Shown here piece after piece: positions 27,839 to 36,843 of a stretch of 64,000 nt of DNA. The stretch's first letter is position 1. Every line of letters begins with the position of its first letter. The stretch lies in contig PMSX01000228.1 in assembly GCA_003167495.1 (NCBI GenBank), forward strand, positions 16,279 to 80,278. Reading direction: 5' to 3'. Made by a program: the position numbers and the translations under genes. This DNA comes from Bryobacterales bacterium (GTDB lineage Bacteria; Acidobacteriota; Terriglobia; Bryobacterales; Bryobacteraceae). The notes below the pieces were generated by a model. That model was not told the DNA's origin and ran no database searches. It saw only the letters and a list, made by a program, of their open reading frames with translations.

Positions 27839-28213
27839 CTATTCGGGACCGACGGCTTGCATAATTTGTCCCATTTCCATCGCATTGCTCGATGGGATCT
27901 CCTGGAGAGAGATTGCGAGCTGTTCGGTGGCAATTCCGGTAACGTTTTGAAACATCGACCATAGTTGGCGGAGCATGTCCGTTTTCTCCGCCATACTGTG
28001 ACCGCTACGTAAGGTGCAATTCAGTGCTGCGGTCGGAGCCTCCATGCCGGCGGCATATCCTGAGCCCTTGGGATAAGAGAGAAATACCACTCGGACGAAA
28101 TGTGCGGGCACCTTCATGACCGTGGTATGGATGCGCGTAATCTCCTCGGCGATCCTCGATTTGATGTATCCCGAAAGAGATTGCTCTTCAGTTATTACGG
28201 TGTACAAAGGCAT
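27839..28213 (-). CDS. Tautomerase-superfamily protein (4-oxalocrotonate tautomerase-like)
   Basis: A 124-residue protein beginning MPLYTVIT, where Pro2 would become the N-terminal catalytic proline after Met removal, as in 4-OT and MIF-type tautomerases. The chosen ATG at 28213 lies 5 nt after GGAGG. The preceding ATG at 28216 would bury the proline and is too close to the site. The length fits a long or fused tautomerase rather than the ~62-residue 4-OT. The first ATG of the pair overlaps the wrbA stop (TAATG), so it is coupled to wrbA. Its own stop abuts the lactate dehydrogenase remnant. Substrate unknown. Confidence 0.8.
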   Translation of the reverse strand: MPLYTVITEEQSLSGYIKSRIAEEITRIHTTVMKVPAHFVRVVFLSYPKGSGYAAGMEAPTAALNCTLRSGHSMAEKTDMLRQLWSMFQNVTGIATEQLAISLQEIPSSNAMEMGQIMQAVGPE

Positions 28214-28215
28214 CA

Positions 28216-28845
28216 TTACCTCCCGGCGGCCTTGAGGGCGGCGGCCACCTGGGTGACGCGCGCACCCTGATGCTTGGCAACCTCGAGCTCGTCCGCAGTC
28301 GGTCGGGCGCTGTTCTGTCCCGAAGTCGACGACGATCCATACGGCGTCCCGTGTCCTTCAAAAAGCTTGGCGTGCGTGTAGCCGTTCGGCACGATAATGA
28401 ATCCCAGATGCGCCATCGGGATGTAGAGCGAGAGCAGCGTGGTCTCGTTTCCGCCGTGCGGTCCCCCCGTCGACGTAATGACCCCTGCTGCCTTTCCGTT
28501 CAGTTTGCCTTGAAACCACAAACCTCCCAGACTGTCTATGAACGCTTTCAACTCCGCTGATGTATTGCCGAAGCGCGTCGGGGTGCCGAATATGATTCCG
28601 TCGGCCCATTCCGCGTCGGCTGGTGTTGGGGCTCCGTACTCGGCGAGCATTCTTTTGCTACGTTCCTCCCAGCCCGGAACATTGGCCATTACTGTCGGAG
28701 AAACGAGATCGGGTACACGGCGAAGCCGCATCTCGGCCCCAGCCTCACGAGCTCCTTCGCCCACCGCTTTGGCTAGCGCTTCCACGGAGCCGTCACGAGA
28801 GTAAAACACAACGAGAATCTTTGCTTTAGAATCCGCCATTGGCAT
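28216..28845 (-). CDS. wrbA: NAD(P)H:quinone oxidoreductase WrbA
   Basis: An FMN flavodoxin-like enzyme of 209 residues that reduces quinones by two electrons, protecting against semiquinone stress. It has the flavodoxin phosphate loop YSRDGSVEALA and the WrbA hallmarks FGTPTRFGNTSAELKAF, STGGPHGGNETTLLS and HLGFIIVPNGYTH, with GTPYGSSSTSG. It lies downstream of acetolactate synthase after a 12-bp inverted repeat, and directly upstream of the tautomerase with overlapping stop and start. Two ATGs (28845, 28839) are possible starts. Confidence 0.94.
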   Translation of the reverse strand: MPMADSKAKILVVFYSRDGSVEALAKAVGEGAREAGAEMRLRRVPDLVSPTVMANVPGWEERSKRMLAEYGAPTPADAEWADGIIFGTPTRFGNTSAELKAFIDSLGGLWFQGKLNGKAAGVITSTGGPHGGNETTLLSLYIPMAHLGFIIVPNGYTHAKLFEGHGTPYGSSSTSGQNSARPTADELEVAKHQGARVTQVAAALKAAGR

Positions 28846-28860
28846 CTCTTTTTAAGAAGA

Positions 28861-28909
28861 GCCTCGAATCAGCTGTGTTGTTTGTCCCTGACTGCGCCTG
28901 ATTCGAGGC
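28861..28909. repeat. 12-bp perfect inverted repeat between alsS and wrbA
   Basis: GCCTCGAATCAG (28861-28872) and CTGATTCGAGGC (28898-28909) are exact complements separated by 25 nt. The element begins 7 nt after the alsS stop and ends 16 nt before the wrbA start. It may be a partial terminator or processing site that tunes wrbA expression within the operon, or an operator for a separate wrbA promoter. No long T-run follows it on either strand. Confidence 0.6.
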
Positions 28910-28915
28910 GACGAA

Positions 28916-30592
28916 TCAAATGAGAAGATGCTTATGCACTTTCTCGAACAGCTTGTGGTTGTCCCGGTAGTCCACATTGATTCCGATAAGTACAGGGCCC
29001 GGCATCTCGAAAGCCTTGCGCAACTGGCACCCGATTTCATCCGGGGAGTTGATAAACAGACCCTTGGCACCAAAGGCTTCGGCGTACTTGACGACGTCGA
29101 CGGGGCCGAAATCCACGCCCGATGTCCGTTGGTATTTGGCGAGCTCTTGGACCCCGACCATATCGTAGGTTCCGTCGATCCAGATCATATGGACTAGATT
29201 TAACTTCAATCGGACGGCGGTTTCCAACTCCATGCTGGAGAAGAGAAATCCGCCGTCACCCGAGATCGACAACGTCTTCTCATGTGGCCGCACCAGGCAG
29301 GAAGCGATTCCCCAGGGCAGTGCCACTCCAAGCGTCTGTTGCCCATTGCTGATCAGAATCTGGCGGGCTCGGAAGCTAAATAAGAAGTGAGCAATCCAAA
29401 GATGGAAGGATCCCATATCGACGCACACCGTCACATCCTCAGTCAACCATTTCTGAAGTTCAGCGACGATACGGAGAGGATGTATCGGATTCCCGGTGTG
29501 CTGGTTGGCCTGCTCAATTCTAAGAGCGCGCTTTGCGGACAATGTCGCGAAGAATTGCTTCACACCTGGAGCCACGACAATGGGATGGACCAAATCCAAC
29601 AAGGCGAAAAGGCTTGCAGCCACATCGCCCAACACTTCAATGGCCGGTAAGTAAAAATTGTCAATGTCGGCCCGATTCGAATCGATATGAATCAGCTTCG
29701 CTTTGCGGAACCCGTTCCAAATCGAGGGATCGTACTCCACCGGGTCGTAGCCGACCGTAATGATCACGTCCGCGGCCGCCAGGAGTTCGTCTCCCGGCGT
29801 ATTATTGAGTTGACCGATGCGGCCTGCGAAATTGTAAAAAAGGTCCGCCGATACCGTGCCAGCAGCCTGAAAAGTCCCGACCACTGGGATACCGGTCTTT
29901 CGCACGAAGGTACGCACAGCCTCCGCATTCCCGGGCTTACTGGCGAGAAGCCCCAAGAGCATCACGGGTTGTTGCGAGCCGTTGATAAGCCTCGCTGTTT
30001 CCTCAATCGACTCCCGGCTGCCAGGCCCGAACGCAGGTGTCGCGGAACCAGTCAATGCTTCACAGTCTGCCGCTCCTTCCATTACGTCCTTCGGCAGGCT
30101 GACAAATGCAGCGCCTGGCCGGTCCGATTCAGCAGCAACAAATGCATTGGCCAGCACCTCGCCGATGGATTGCGGAGAAGTGGCTTCAGCGCTGAACTTC
30201 GTTAGAGGCCGAAACGCTGCTACACCTTGAAAGGTCTGATGAACCTGCTTGATGCCCTGTGAGGTTGGGGCAGCTCCGCCGAGCGCGACTAGCGGGTCAC
30301 CTTCGCTATTTGCAGTTAAGAGTCCTGTTGTCAAGTTACTAACGCCAGGACCTGAGGTAGCAATAGCGACACCCGCCTTGCCGGTCATTCTTCCTATGCC
30401 ACCTGCGATGAAAGCTGCATTTTGCTCGTGACGACAGACTATGGTTTGGATGGAGGAGGAAGCCAGAGTGTCAAATACCTTGTCGATCTTTGCGCCAGGG
30501 ATTCCAAACACATACTTGACGCCTTGCCGTTCCAGCGATTCGACCACTATCTGAGCACCCGTCTTTGCTGATGGTGAAGTCATAAGGCTCAA
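28916..30592 (-). CDS. alsS: Catabolic acetolactate synthase
   Basis: A ThDP enzyme of 558 residues that condenses two pyruvates to 2-acetolactate. It shows the family N-terminus VFGIPGAKIDKVFD, the ThDP-activating Glu in CRHEQNAAFIAGG, and the ThDP/Mg motif GDGGFLFSSMELETAVRL. VGYDPVEYDP and the absence of a regulatory subunit gene fit the catabolic AlsS/BudB type, not the anabolic IlvB type. It follows acetolactate decarboxylase by 12 nt on the same strand. Together the two convert pyruvate to acetoin, an overflow or pH-balancing route. Confidence 0.93.
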   Translation of the reverse strand: MSLMTSPSAKTGAQIVVESLERQGVKYVFGIPGAKIDKVFDTLASSSIQTIVCRHEQNAAFIAGGIGRMTGKAGVAIATSGPGVSNLTTGLLTANSEGDPLVALGGAAPTSQGIKQVHQTFQGVAAFRPLTKFSAEATSPQSIGEVLANAFVAAESDRPGAAFVSLPKDVMEGAADCEALTGSATPAFGPGSRESIEETARLINGSQQPVMLLGLLASKPGNAEAVRTFVRKTGIPVVGTFQAAGTVSADLFYNFAGRIGQLNNTPGDELLAAADVIITVGYDPVEYDPSIWNGFRKAKLIHIDSNRADIDNFYLPAIEVLGDVAASLFALLDLVHPIVVAPGVKQFFATLSAKRALRIEQANQHTGNPIHPLRIVAELQKWLTEDVTVCVDMGSFHLWIAHFLFSFRARQILISNGQQTLGVALPWGIASCLVRPHEKTLSISGDGGFLFSSMELETAVRLKLNLVHMIWIDGTYDMVGVQELAKYQRTSGVDFGPVDVVKYAEAFGAKGLFINSPDEIGCQLRKAFEMPGPVLIGINVDYRDNHKLFEKVHKHLLI

Positions 30593-30604
30593 GATCGATA
30601 CCCC

Positions 30605-31471
30605 TTAGCAGTCAAACGGGATCGGCGCTGATGCTCGCGAGGCTCTGCTGCGCTCGGCACTTAACAAGTCTTCCACTGGATCGCGAGAGAGATCCGCCTT
30701 AAGGAATTCCTCGGTCTCGGGCAACGAAACATGCATTTCGCCGATAGAGCAACCTTCAATATCGACATCTGAGGCTCGGCACTCGAGAACGTGTCCTCCC
30801 TTTTGCCGATCCTCCGACAGAAAATGGAAGTGGTATCCCGGAACACTAAACGATGCGGCGAACTCCGGCGACCACAGGCCAACCAGCGTTCCACGCAACT
30901 CGTCAAAGGAGAATTCCTGCTGTCCAGAGGCGGCCATCTTTAGCGTCGTTCCCTCCGAAACTGACTTCATGACCCTGGCCTTCACGGTATGGAAGTTTCC
31001 GGTCGCCCGGAAGGCATAGAAGAGGTTGTTTGAATCGCGGAGTTGGTCACAGGCCGCAACCAAGTCATTCATGGTGGATATTGTTTGATGATTCTTTCGA
31101 AAGTCGGGGTTAAACCTTGTTACGACTGCGTAAGGAATAAGGCGCTCTCCGTCCACCGTAACAACGGTCCCTGTCGAAGAGACTTGATAGCAGACTCCTT
31201 CTAGCACCACCATTTCGCCGTCCAGATCCGCAAATGTCCCGAGCCCAAAATCTCCGTGTCGCAATAAGCGTGAGACCCGCACTGCTCCTTGATATAGCCC
31301 CTCGACAAGGGCCGCCGAAGTCGATACCTGGAAAAGAGTGTGTAGCGGGGTTCCTAGACTCTTCGCAAGTGCGCGGGCGACCAAATGATCACAGGTTTCC
31401 TTGTCACCGGTCATCCGCTCTTTGAGCGCCGCATAGAGGGAATCGGGAAGATTACAAGTAATTGTCCTCAT
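30605..31471 (-). CDS. budA: Acetolactate decarboxylase with N-terminal RHH-like extension
   Basis: Decarboxylates 2-acetolactate to acetoin. Residues ~46-285 are the BudA/AldC domain, with the zinc ligands in YHFHFLSEDRQKGGHVLE and the substrate loop RATGNFHTVKAR. The first ~45 residues (ITCNLPDSLYAALKERM, then DHLVARALAKSLG) resemble a CopG/Arc ribbon-helix-helix unit, a strand plus two helices, which is not part of the usual ~240-260-residue enzyme. The extension might bind DNA, or dimerise, or be a decayed fusion. The ATG overlaps the stop of the upstream acetoacetate-decarboxylase-like gene by four bases, so the fused start is the natural one. Gene symbol given for the catalytic domain. 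Confidence 0.85.
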   Translation of the reverse strand: MRTITCNLPDSLYAALKERMTGDKETCDHLVARALAKSLGTPLHTLFQVSTSAALVEGLYQGAVRVSRLLRHGDFGLGTFADLDGEMVVLEGVCYQVSSTGTVVTVDGERLIPYAVVTRFNPDFRKNHQTISTMNDLVAACDQLRDSNNLFYAFRATGNFHTVKARVMKSVSEGTTLKMAASGQQEFSFDELRGTLVGLWSPEFAASFSVPGYHFHFLSEDRQKGGHVLECRASDVDIEGCSIGEMHVSLPETEEFLKADLSRDPVEDLLSAERSRASRASAPIPFDC

Positions 31472-32265
31472 GACAGGCGCTTGAGGGTTTTGAGGTCATC
31501 CACGACATAGGCCATGGATGCGCGGAGGCCTGCACCGCAGCGAACGGGGGCAAGGTCTGATAACTCTTCGCCTCTGCAAACCGGGAGCGCGAGCGTACCA
31601 TCGCCGATCCAAGCCTGCTCTATTTTGACGTCGTGGGGTACATTCTCAACCAGTTCGTGAATCGCAGGTTTGTTGTGCATTCCCGCTGCCAGGCGCGGTG
31701 TGTGCAAGAGGTTTACGACCGGACGTTTCGACAACGTGGAAGGGTTCTTAATCGGTTCTCTCAAGGTTACAACGCCTTCGGCAAGCCGCTGCCCGGCCGC
31801 CGACAGAATCCCCGCAAACTTCGATCCCGCCGCCAACGCAGGACCCGCTTCGCCTGTAGCAGCGTAATATCTCGTCTGGAAAACGGACCCAATGCGTTTC
31901 GGATAGCCCTGAGTCCAGCCCCGCGCCAGAGCCGCATCGTTGTCCACAAAGATATATGGACAGTAGGAGATAGGTCTTCCTTCGAAGAATGCATCCAACA
32001 AAATGAAGAACTCACGATACTGATACCGCGCAGGATCCAGGTATTCATCGTCCGAGCCGGAGAACTGCCAATCGTAAAACAGGGCATTCGCGTGGCCATC
32101 GGCAGATGGATCAGGATCGAGCCCCGGTGGGAGCGTGGCTGCCACGACCGAAGGATTTGCCCAAAACTCAATGTTCAGGAAGTCCGCGGAATAGTGCCAG
32201 GGGGGAAGCGGGTTCAGTGTCGACTTCCCTTGCGGAGTCAATGGATAATTGAAGCCTTTTAGCAT
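31468..32265 (-). CDS. Acetoacetate decarboxylase family protein
   Basis: An ADC-superfamily protein of ~265 residues from the ATG at 32265, which has GAGG ~8 nt upstream; an ATG at 32331 adds non-conserved residues. The motif GYPKRIG (Lys123) matches the Schiff-base lysine of acetoacetate decarboxylase, and the YCPYIFVDNDAALARG stretch matches the strand before it. ADC-like proteins also include non-decarboxylating enzymes, so activity on acetoacetate is not certain. It heads the operon with acetolactate decarboxylase and synthase, a combination that would make acetone/acetoin-type neutral products or act on a related 3-oxo acid. Confidence 0.82.
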   Translation of the reverse strand: MLKGFNYPLTPQGKSTLNPLPPWHYSADFLNIEFWANPSVVAATLPPGLDPDPSADGHANALFYDWQFSGSDDEYLDPARYQYREFFILLDAFFEGRPISYCPYIFVDNDAALARGWTQGYPKRIGSVFQTRYYAATGEAGPALAAGSKFAGILSAAGQRLAEGVVTLREPIKNPSTLSKRPVVNLLHTPRLAAGMHNKPAIHELVENVPHDVKIEQAWIGDGTLALPVCRGEELSDLAPVRCGAGLRASMAYVVDDLKTLKRLS

Positions 32266-32397
32266 ATTGAGAGCCTCGTAAATTGTGTTCGCCCGTCCTG
32301 TCGCAGGCAGAATGGATATGTTGCAGTCCACTGCTGGACGGTCTACTTAAGAAGACTCGGTTCAGGTCACGTTTGTTGGAGCGCCGCTCCGCATCAA

Positions 32398-32417
32398 GGC
32401 AGGCAAAACTGCCTGCC
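32398..32417. repeat. GGCAGGCA hairpin, REP-like
   Basis: GGCAGGCA and TGCCTGCC form a perfect 8-bp stem around an AAAC loop, followed by CCCAC. I recall very similar 'TGTGGGGCAGGC' elements recurring in Acidobacteria intergenic regions, which would make it a REP-like repeat. It sits just downstream of the lineage-typical hypothetical gene at 32525-33346 (both on the minus strand). Confidence 0.5.
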
Positions 32418-32524
32418 CCACAAAGCACAGGAATGTAGAAACTCCAGTCTGCTGCGCCGGCACGGCTGATTTTGGAGACACTCCGGGTTTGGGTAGTGAC
32501 GGGGACGAGCTTTGGGAGGGCGAA

Positions 32525-33346
32525 TTAGGCGGCGTTTTGCTCCTTTCGGTAAGCGATGAGGAACGTTTCGAAGTCAGGACGGGTGCAGGTGAGGCGGTTC
32601 TGGGTTTGGCTGCGACGGAGATAGGTTTGGATTTCGTCGGTTGAAAAATCGAAGCCACAGTCGGCGGGATTGAAGGGGGTGTCGCGCTCGTCGGCCAGCT
32701 CGAAGTGCCTCGTGCACAACGCAATTTCCCGCTTGCGCTTATCGGTTCGAGCACTCTGCAGGGTTTCGAGCTGGGCGGTATCTTTTTCGAGATGATTGCG
32801 GAGACGGCGTTCCTGCAGGGCGAGATTACTGAGATCGCGGCGGTAATGGAGCATGGTTTGGGCGCGGGTGAGAGCGGCGCGGGTGGTGGGATTGTCTTCG
32901 TCATTGAACTCATTGGCGAATTGGCGGTGACCGATGGAATAGACGCCGGCTTCGAGAGGGGCGATGCGGAGGAGACGCCAACTTGTGTCGGCAACGGCTT
33001 GGACGAGGGTGTGTTCGTCGTCAGTGAGAGGGGAGTATTTGGCGAAGTGACGGAGGATATGGGCCTGGTAGGCGATGGCATCATCGGTTGGGAGGACGAC
33101 GGTTTGGCCGGTGAGACCGGTTTTAATGGCGTTCAAAGAGGATTTGGCCTTACCGGTTTCTGTACGAGGCCCTGTGGAATGTTGGGAGTTGGCACGGTTG
33201 GCGGCGTGGCGGGCGTCAGAGATGGGAGGATGTTGCGTGGGCTCGGGTTCGGTCTCGGCGGAGGTACCGGAGGCGGTGGCGGAGAGGGTGCGCTTCTGGT
33301 TATCTGGTTGGCGCATGGCAGCGCGGCGGGCGGCTCGGTTCGACAT
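32525..33346 (-). CDS. Hypothetical protein, multi-copy Acidobacteria family
   Basis: A 273-residue soluble, charged protein. The N-terminal segment NRANSQHSTGPRTETGKAKSS is the hallmark of a hypothetical family that, from memory, occurs in many copies in Acidobacteria genomes. A middle region rich in helices with Arg and Trp (LVQAVADTSWRLLRI) and a coiled region (LQERRLRNHLEKDTAQLE) follow. No catalytic motif is visible. The plus-strand complement is unusually G-rich and has long open frames, so base composition differs from its neighbours. High copy number plus the nearby REP-like hairpin suggests some link to a mobile or repeated unit, but no transposase motif is present. Function unknown. 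Confidence 0.65.
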   Translation of the reverse strand: MSNRAARRAAMRQPDNQKRTLSATASGTSAETEPEPTQHPPISDARHAANRANSQHSTGPRTETGKAKSSLNAIKTGLTGQTVVLPTDDAIAYQAHILRHFAKYSPLTDDEHTLVQAVADTSWRLLRIAPLEAGVYSIGHRQFANEFNDEDNPTTRAALTRAQTMLHYRRDLSNLALQERRLRNHLEKDTAQLETLQSARTDKRKREIALCTRHFELADERDTPFNPADCGFDFSTDEIQTYLRRSQTQNRLTCTRPDFETFLIAYRKEQNAA

Positions 33347-33670
33347 GTTCGTAGTGAATTCCTTTTCGAGAGAGATGAGGCAACACGGGAGTGTTGCGGG
33401 TCAGTTCAGAAATAGCATCTGATGGAGATGGGGCAGTGCGTATGAGAGGGAGGGAGTTGGGTAAGCGGTTGATGGGAAGGGAGATAGGGGTTGAAAATAA
33501 ACTTTGGAGGTTTGTGAACCGGGAAAAACCCTTCCGAAGAGTGCCGTCTAATGTGGTGGCAATTAGGCCATGACAAGTCTCGTGATAGGGAACGGAAAGG
33601 CGAATATACTGCAATGGATTACCGCTCGATTCCCTGGATTGAATCGAGAGGAGAGATCGGAGTGTCGGGA
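33347..33670. other. Intergenic region before the five-PAS activator
   Basis: About 320 nt with G-rich purine runs (GAGAGGGAGGGAG) and no convincing gene. It separates the minus-strand hypothetical gene from the plus-strand activator, so it should hold both promoters. I see no consensus promoter. A frame open from 33551 reads into the activator but precedes its best ribosome-binding site. Confidence 0.55.
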
Positions 33671-36616
33671 ATGAATATAATACGACCTATGGCTGCCAAC
33701 GGAGATGGTGCCCCCCGACGGGATCAAACGTCAGACCTTCAACTCCTTGTCCATTCGACCCCCAGCCTGATTCACACGGGTAGGCCGGACGGCCACCTCG
33801 ATTTCTTTAATCAAACATGGGTCAGGTATGTAGGTCAGTCGGTGCAGGATTTGGAGGGCTGGAAGTGGACAGCGTTCATCCATCCCGAGGATGTCGAAGG
33901 AATCGTGGAAAAGTGGCGCGCGTCTCTGGCCAGCGGCGAGCCGTTCCTGCATGAAGCCCGCGTCCTGCGTGCAGACGGTGAATATCGCTGGCTGCTGCAC
34001 CACAAAGTAGCAGTGCGCGACCGGCACGGCGAAATAGTTAAGTGGTATGGGTCAAGTATCGACATTGAGGATCGCAAGCAAGCGGAAGAACAGCTCCGCC
34101 GAAGCACCCAGGAGCTGCAAAGAAGCGAATTTTATCTCGCCGAAGGGCAGCGCCTTGCCCACATGGGTAGCTGGGCCTTCAATCCTGCCGGATTCGACTA
34201 CTGGTCTCCTGAATTATTTCGAATGCACGGCCTCGATCCGGCCCGCAATCCGCCTAATGTTCAGGAATACCTGGATTATCTCCACCCGCAGGATCGCGAA
34301 TCCATGGCGACCATCATCAAGGGGCTTTCGACGAAGGCTTCAGCCTTCGATGTCACCAAGCGAATCGTCCGACCTGATGGCGAGGTCCGGTACATTCGCT
34401 GCGTCGGGGTTCCCGTCATCGAAAATCAAAGCCTCAAAAGGTTCATTGGCAGCGCTATCGACGTCACGGAGCAAGAGTTGGCGAACCAGGAACTTCGACG
34501 GCGGGAGGCCTATCTCGCAGAAGCCCAAAGGCTCAGCCACACAGGCAGTTTCGGGTGGAGGCCTGATGACGGCGAGCTTGTCTGGTCAGACGAAACCTAT
34601 CGCATCTTCGAATACGACAGCACAGTAAAGCCAATCCTGGATTCAGTGATTCAGCGCGTACATCCCCAGGATGTGGCGCCTTTCCAACAGGTCACCGATC
34701 GCGCATCCCAGACTGGCACAGACTTCGAACATGAGTATCGCCTGCTGCTGCCCGGCGGGCGAGTCAAGTATGTCCATACGATTGCTCGCGCGGTACAGAG
34801 TGCATCCGGCGACCGCGAGTTTATCGGGGCTGTCACCGACATCACCGAACGTAAGACTACCGAGGATAAAATCCGGCGCTTGGTCGAAGCTGGCATTCTG
34901 GGGATCTTCATCGCGAATGTCCAGGGTGAGATCGTCGAGGCCAACCAGGCGTTTCTACGAATGCTGCAGTACGGCCGTGAGGATCTCCACTCGGGTCGAT
35001 TGCGCTTGACGGATCTGACGCCAGCGGAATTGCGCGAACGAGACCAACGTGCCTTGACAGAATCGCTGGCAACCGGAGTCTTTCAGTCATACGAGAAGGA
35101 GTTTCTCCGCAAAGATGGCAGCCGCGTGCCAGTGCTGATTGGGGGGGCGCTATTTCAAAGTGCGAACGAGGGCGTAACGTTTGCCCTCGACTTGAGCCAA
35201 CAAAAGCGCGCCGAGGGAAAGATCCGGGAGCAGGAAATGGAGTTCCGGCAGATTCTGGATTTGACGCCTCAGCTTGTTGCCGTATACGGGCTTAATCGTG
35301 AACGCCTTTACGCCAACCGCGTCATGCTTGATTACTTCGGTCTTAGTCTCGAAGAGTGGCAGCGGAGAGTTAAATTTGGTCAGGGCCTTCATCCCGATGA
35401 CTGGGAACGGACGATCGGCCATTTTGATAGTGCTGTCTCTAGTGGGGCTGGTTTCGAGGTGGAGTTGCGCCTACGAAAAGGTGATGGAACTTATCGCTGG
35501 TTTCTGACCCGTTGCAACCCTGTGTGCGACGACAAGGGACAGATCATGCGCTGGTACGTTGCGTGTACCGATATTGAAGACCGCAAGCGGGCCGAACAGA
35601 AACTTCAGCAAGAAAACATTGCCCTCCGCGAGGAGATCGACAAGACTTCGATGTTCGAGGAAATTGTCGGCACATCGAGGCCTCTAAAGGCCGTTCTTTC
35701 GCAAATTGCCAAAGTTGCGCCGACCGACTCGACCGTTCTGATTACCGGAGAAACCGGCACCGGCAAAGAGCTCGTTGCCCGCGCCGTTCACAAACGATCC
35801 CACAGGTCTGGCCGTCCCTTCGTTAGTGTGAATTGTGCGGCGCTTCCGCCCGCGCTGGTTTCCTCGGAATTGTTTGGCCATGAGAAGGGAGCTTTCACGG
35901 GAGCGACGCAGCGTCGACTCGGCCGCTTCGAAATGGCTGACGGCGGAACGATTTTCCTGGACGAAGTGGGCGAACTGCTATCCGAAACTCAGGCGGCGTT
36001 ACTGAGAGTACTGCAGGAAAGGGAATTCGAGAGGGTAGGGGGAGGACAACCCATTCAAATCAACGTTCGCGTAATCGCTGCCACCAATCGCGACTTAAAC
36101 GCCGCGGTAGCGCGTGGGACTTTTCGTCAGGATCTCCTGTATCGCCTGAATGTGTTTCCGCTCGAAGTGCCGCCTTTGCGAGAACGGAAAGACGACCTCT
36201 TAATGCTGGTCGAGTATTTCGTGCAGCGCTACGCCAATCGAGCGGGAAGAAATATCCGATCAATCGACCACAAGACCCTGGAGCTATTGCAGTCCTACGA
36301 CTGGCCTGGCAACATCCGGGAGTTGCAAAACGTAATTGAAAGGTCCATTATTTTGAGCTCCGCCGATATTTTTTCAGTTGATGAGTTGTGGCTTTCCAAA
36401 CGGACTCATTCGCAAACACCTCGGGTTGAACCGTTGCCGGTTTTGAATGTCGAGCCGCGAAGCGAACGGGAGATTATCGAGGCGGCGCTGGCCGAGAGTA
36501 GAGGCCGCGTATCCGGAGCTTCAGGAGCGGCAGCCAAGCTTCGAGTTCCAGCTTCTACTCTTGAGACCCGCATTAAGGCGCTGAAGATCGATAAACGCCA
36601 GTTCAAATTCCGGTAG
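33671..36616 (+). CDS. Five-PAS sigma-54 activator
   Basis: A ~981-residue enhancer-binding protein. Five PAS/PAC units follow each other to ~residue 640 (PAC ends visible as [43 protein letters not shown] and [11 protein letters not shown]), then a short coiled linker. The AAA+ domain (~655-890) has GETGTGKE, the GAFTGA loop and [11 protein letters not shown] Fis-type helix-turn-helix ends the protein ([19 protein letters not shown]). The ATG at 33671 has GGAG 8 nt upstream; 33551 and 33614 are alternatives. There are no membrane helices, so it senses cytosolic signals. Many PAS units on a sigma-54 activator are more typical of sensor kinases, which is notable. Confidence 0.9.
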   Translation: MNIIRPMAANGDGAPRRDQTSDLQLLVHSTPSLIHTGRPDGHLDFFNQTWVRYVGQSVQDLEGWKWTAFIHPEDVEGIVEKWRASLASGEPFLHEARVLRADGEYRWLLHHKVAVRDRHGEIVKWYGSSIDIEDRKQAEEQLRRSTQELQRSEFYLAEGQRLAHMGSWAFNPAGFDYWSPELFRMHGLDPARNPPNVQEYLDYLHPQDRESMATIIKGLSTKASAFDVTKRIVRPDGEVRYIRCVGVPVIENQSLKRFIGSAIDVTEQELANQELRRREAYLAEAQRLSHTGSFGWRPDDGELVWSDETYRIFEYDSTVKPILDSVIQRVHPQDVAPFQQVTDRASQTGTDFEHEYRLLLPGGRVKYVHTIARAVQSASGDREFIGAVTDITERKTTEDKIRRLVEAGILGIFIANVQGEIVEANQAFLRMLQYGREDLHSGRLRLTDLTPAELRERDQRALTESLATGVFQSYEKEFLRKDGSRVPVLIGGALFQSANEGVTFALDLSQQKRAEGKIREQEMEFRQILDLTPQLVAVYGLNRERLYANRVMLDYFGLSLEEWQRRVKFGQGLHPDDWERTIGHFDSAVSSGAGFEVELRLRKGDGTYRWFLTRCNPVCDDKGQIMRWYVACTDIEDRKRAEQKLQQENIALREEIDKTSMFEEIVGTSRPLKAVLSQIAKVAPTDSTVLITGETGTGKELVARAVHKRSHRSGRPFVSVNCAALPPALVSSELFGHEKGAFTGATQRRLGRFEMADGGTIFLDEVGELLSETQAALLRVLQEREFERVGGGQPIQINVRVIAATNRDLNAAVARGTFRQDLLYRLNVFPLEVPPLRERKDDLLMLVEYFVQRYANRAGRNIRSIDHKTLELLQSYDWPGNIRELQNVIERSIILSSADIFSVDELWLSKRTHSQTPRVEPLPVLNVEPRSEREIIEAALAESRGRVSGASGAAAKLRVPASTLETRIKALKIDKRQFKFR

Positions 36617-36843
36617 GAGTTCTCTGAAGATCCGGGCACCGATTCGCGGAATTCACGAAATTTGCGAATATCGCGGAACTCGTGTTGATCGCCGAGGGTC
36701 TGGCTCTGGCGTGCCCAATATTTTCAATGAGTTACAAACGGCTGAGCGCGTGCTAGATTCATGCTGCATGTCTGATGATCGTCGGCCCGCGCCAGAAAGA
36801 TCCAAGTGAAAAGAACAGCAAAGGCTTCATCGGCGGTCTGAAC

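Noticed and set aside
32362..33084. Pro/Ser-rich 240-codon frame
   Set aside because: It overlaps the 32525-33346 gene on the same strand in another frame; composition (PSPSSP repeats) reflects skewed base use, not a real protein.
32705..33415. Gly-rich 236-codon frame on the plus strand
   Set aside because: Antisense to the NRANSQHSTGPRT gene; the low-complexity Gly/Val/Glu composition is the complement of that gene.
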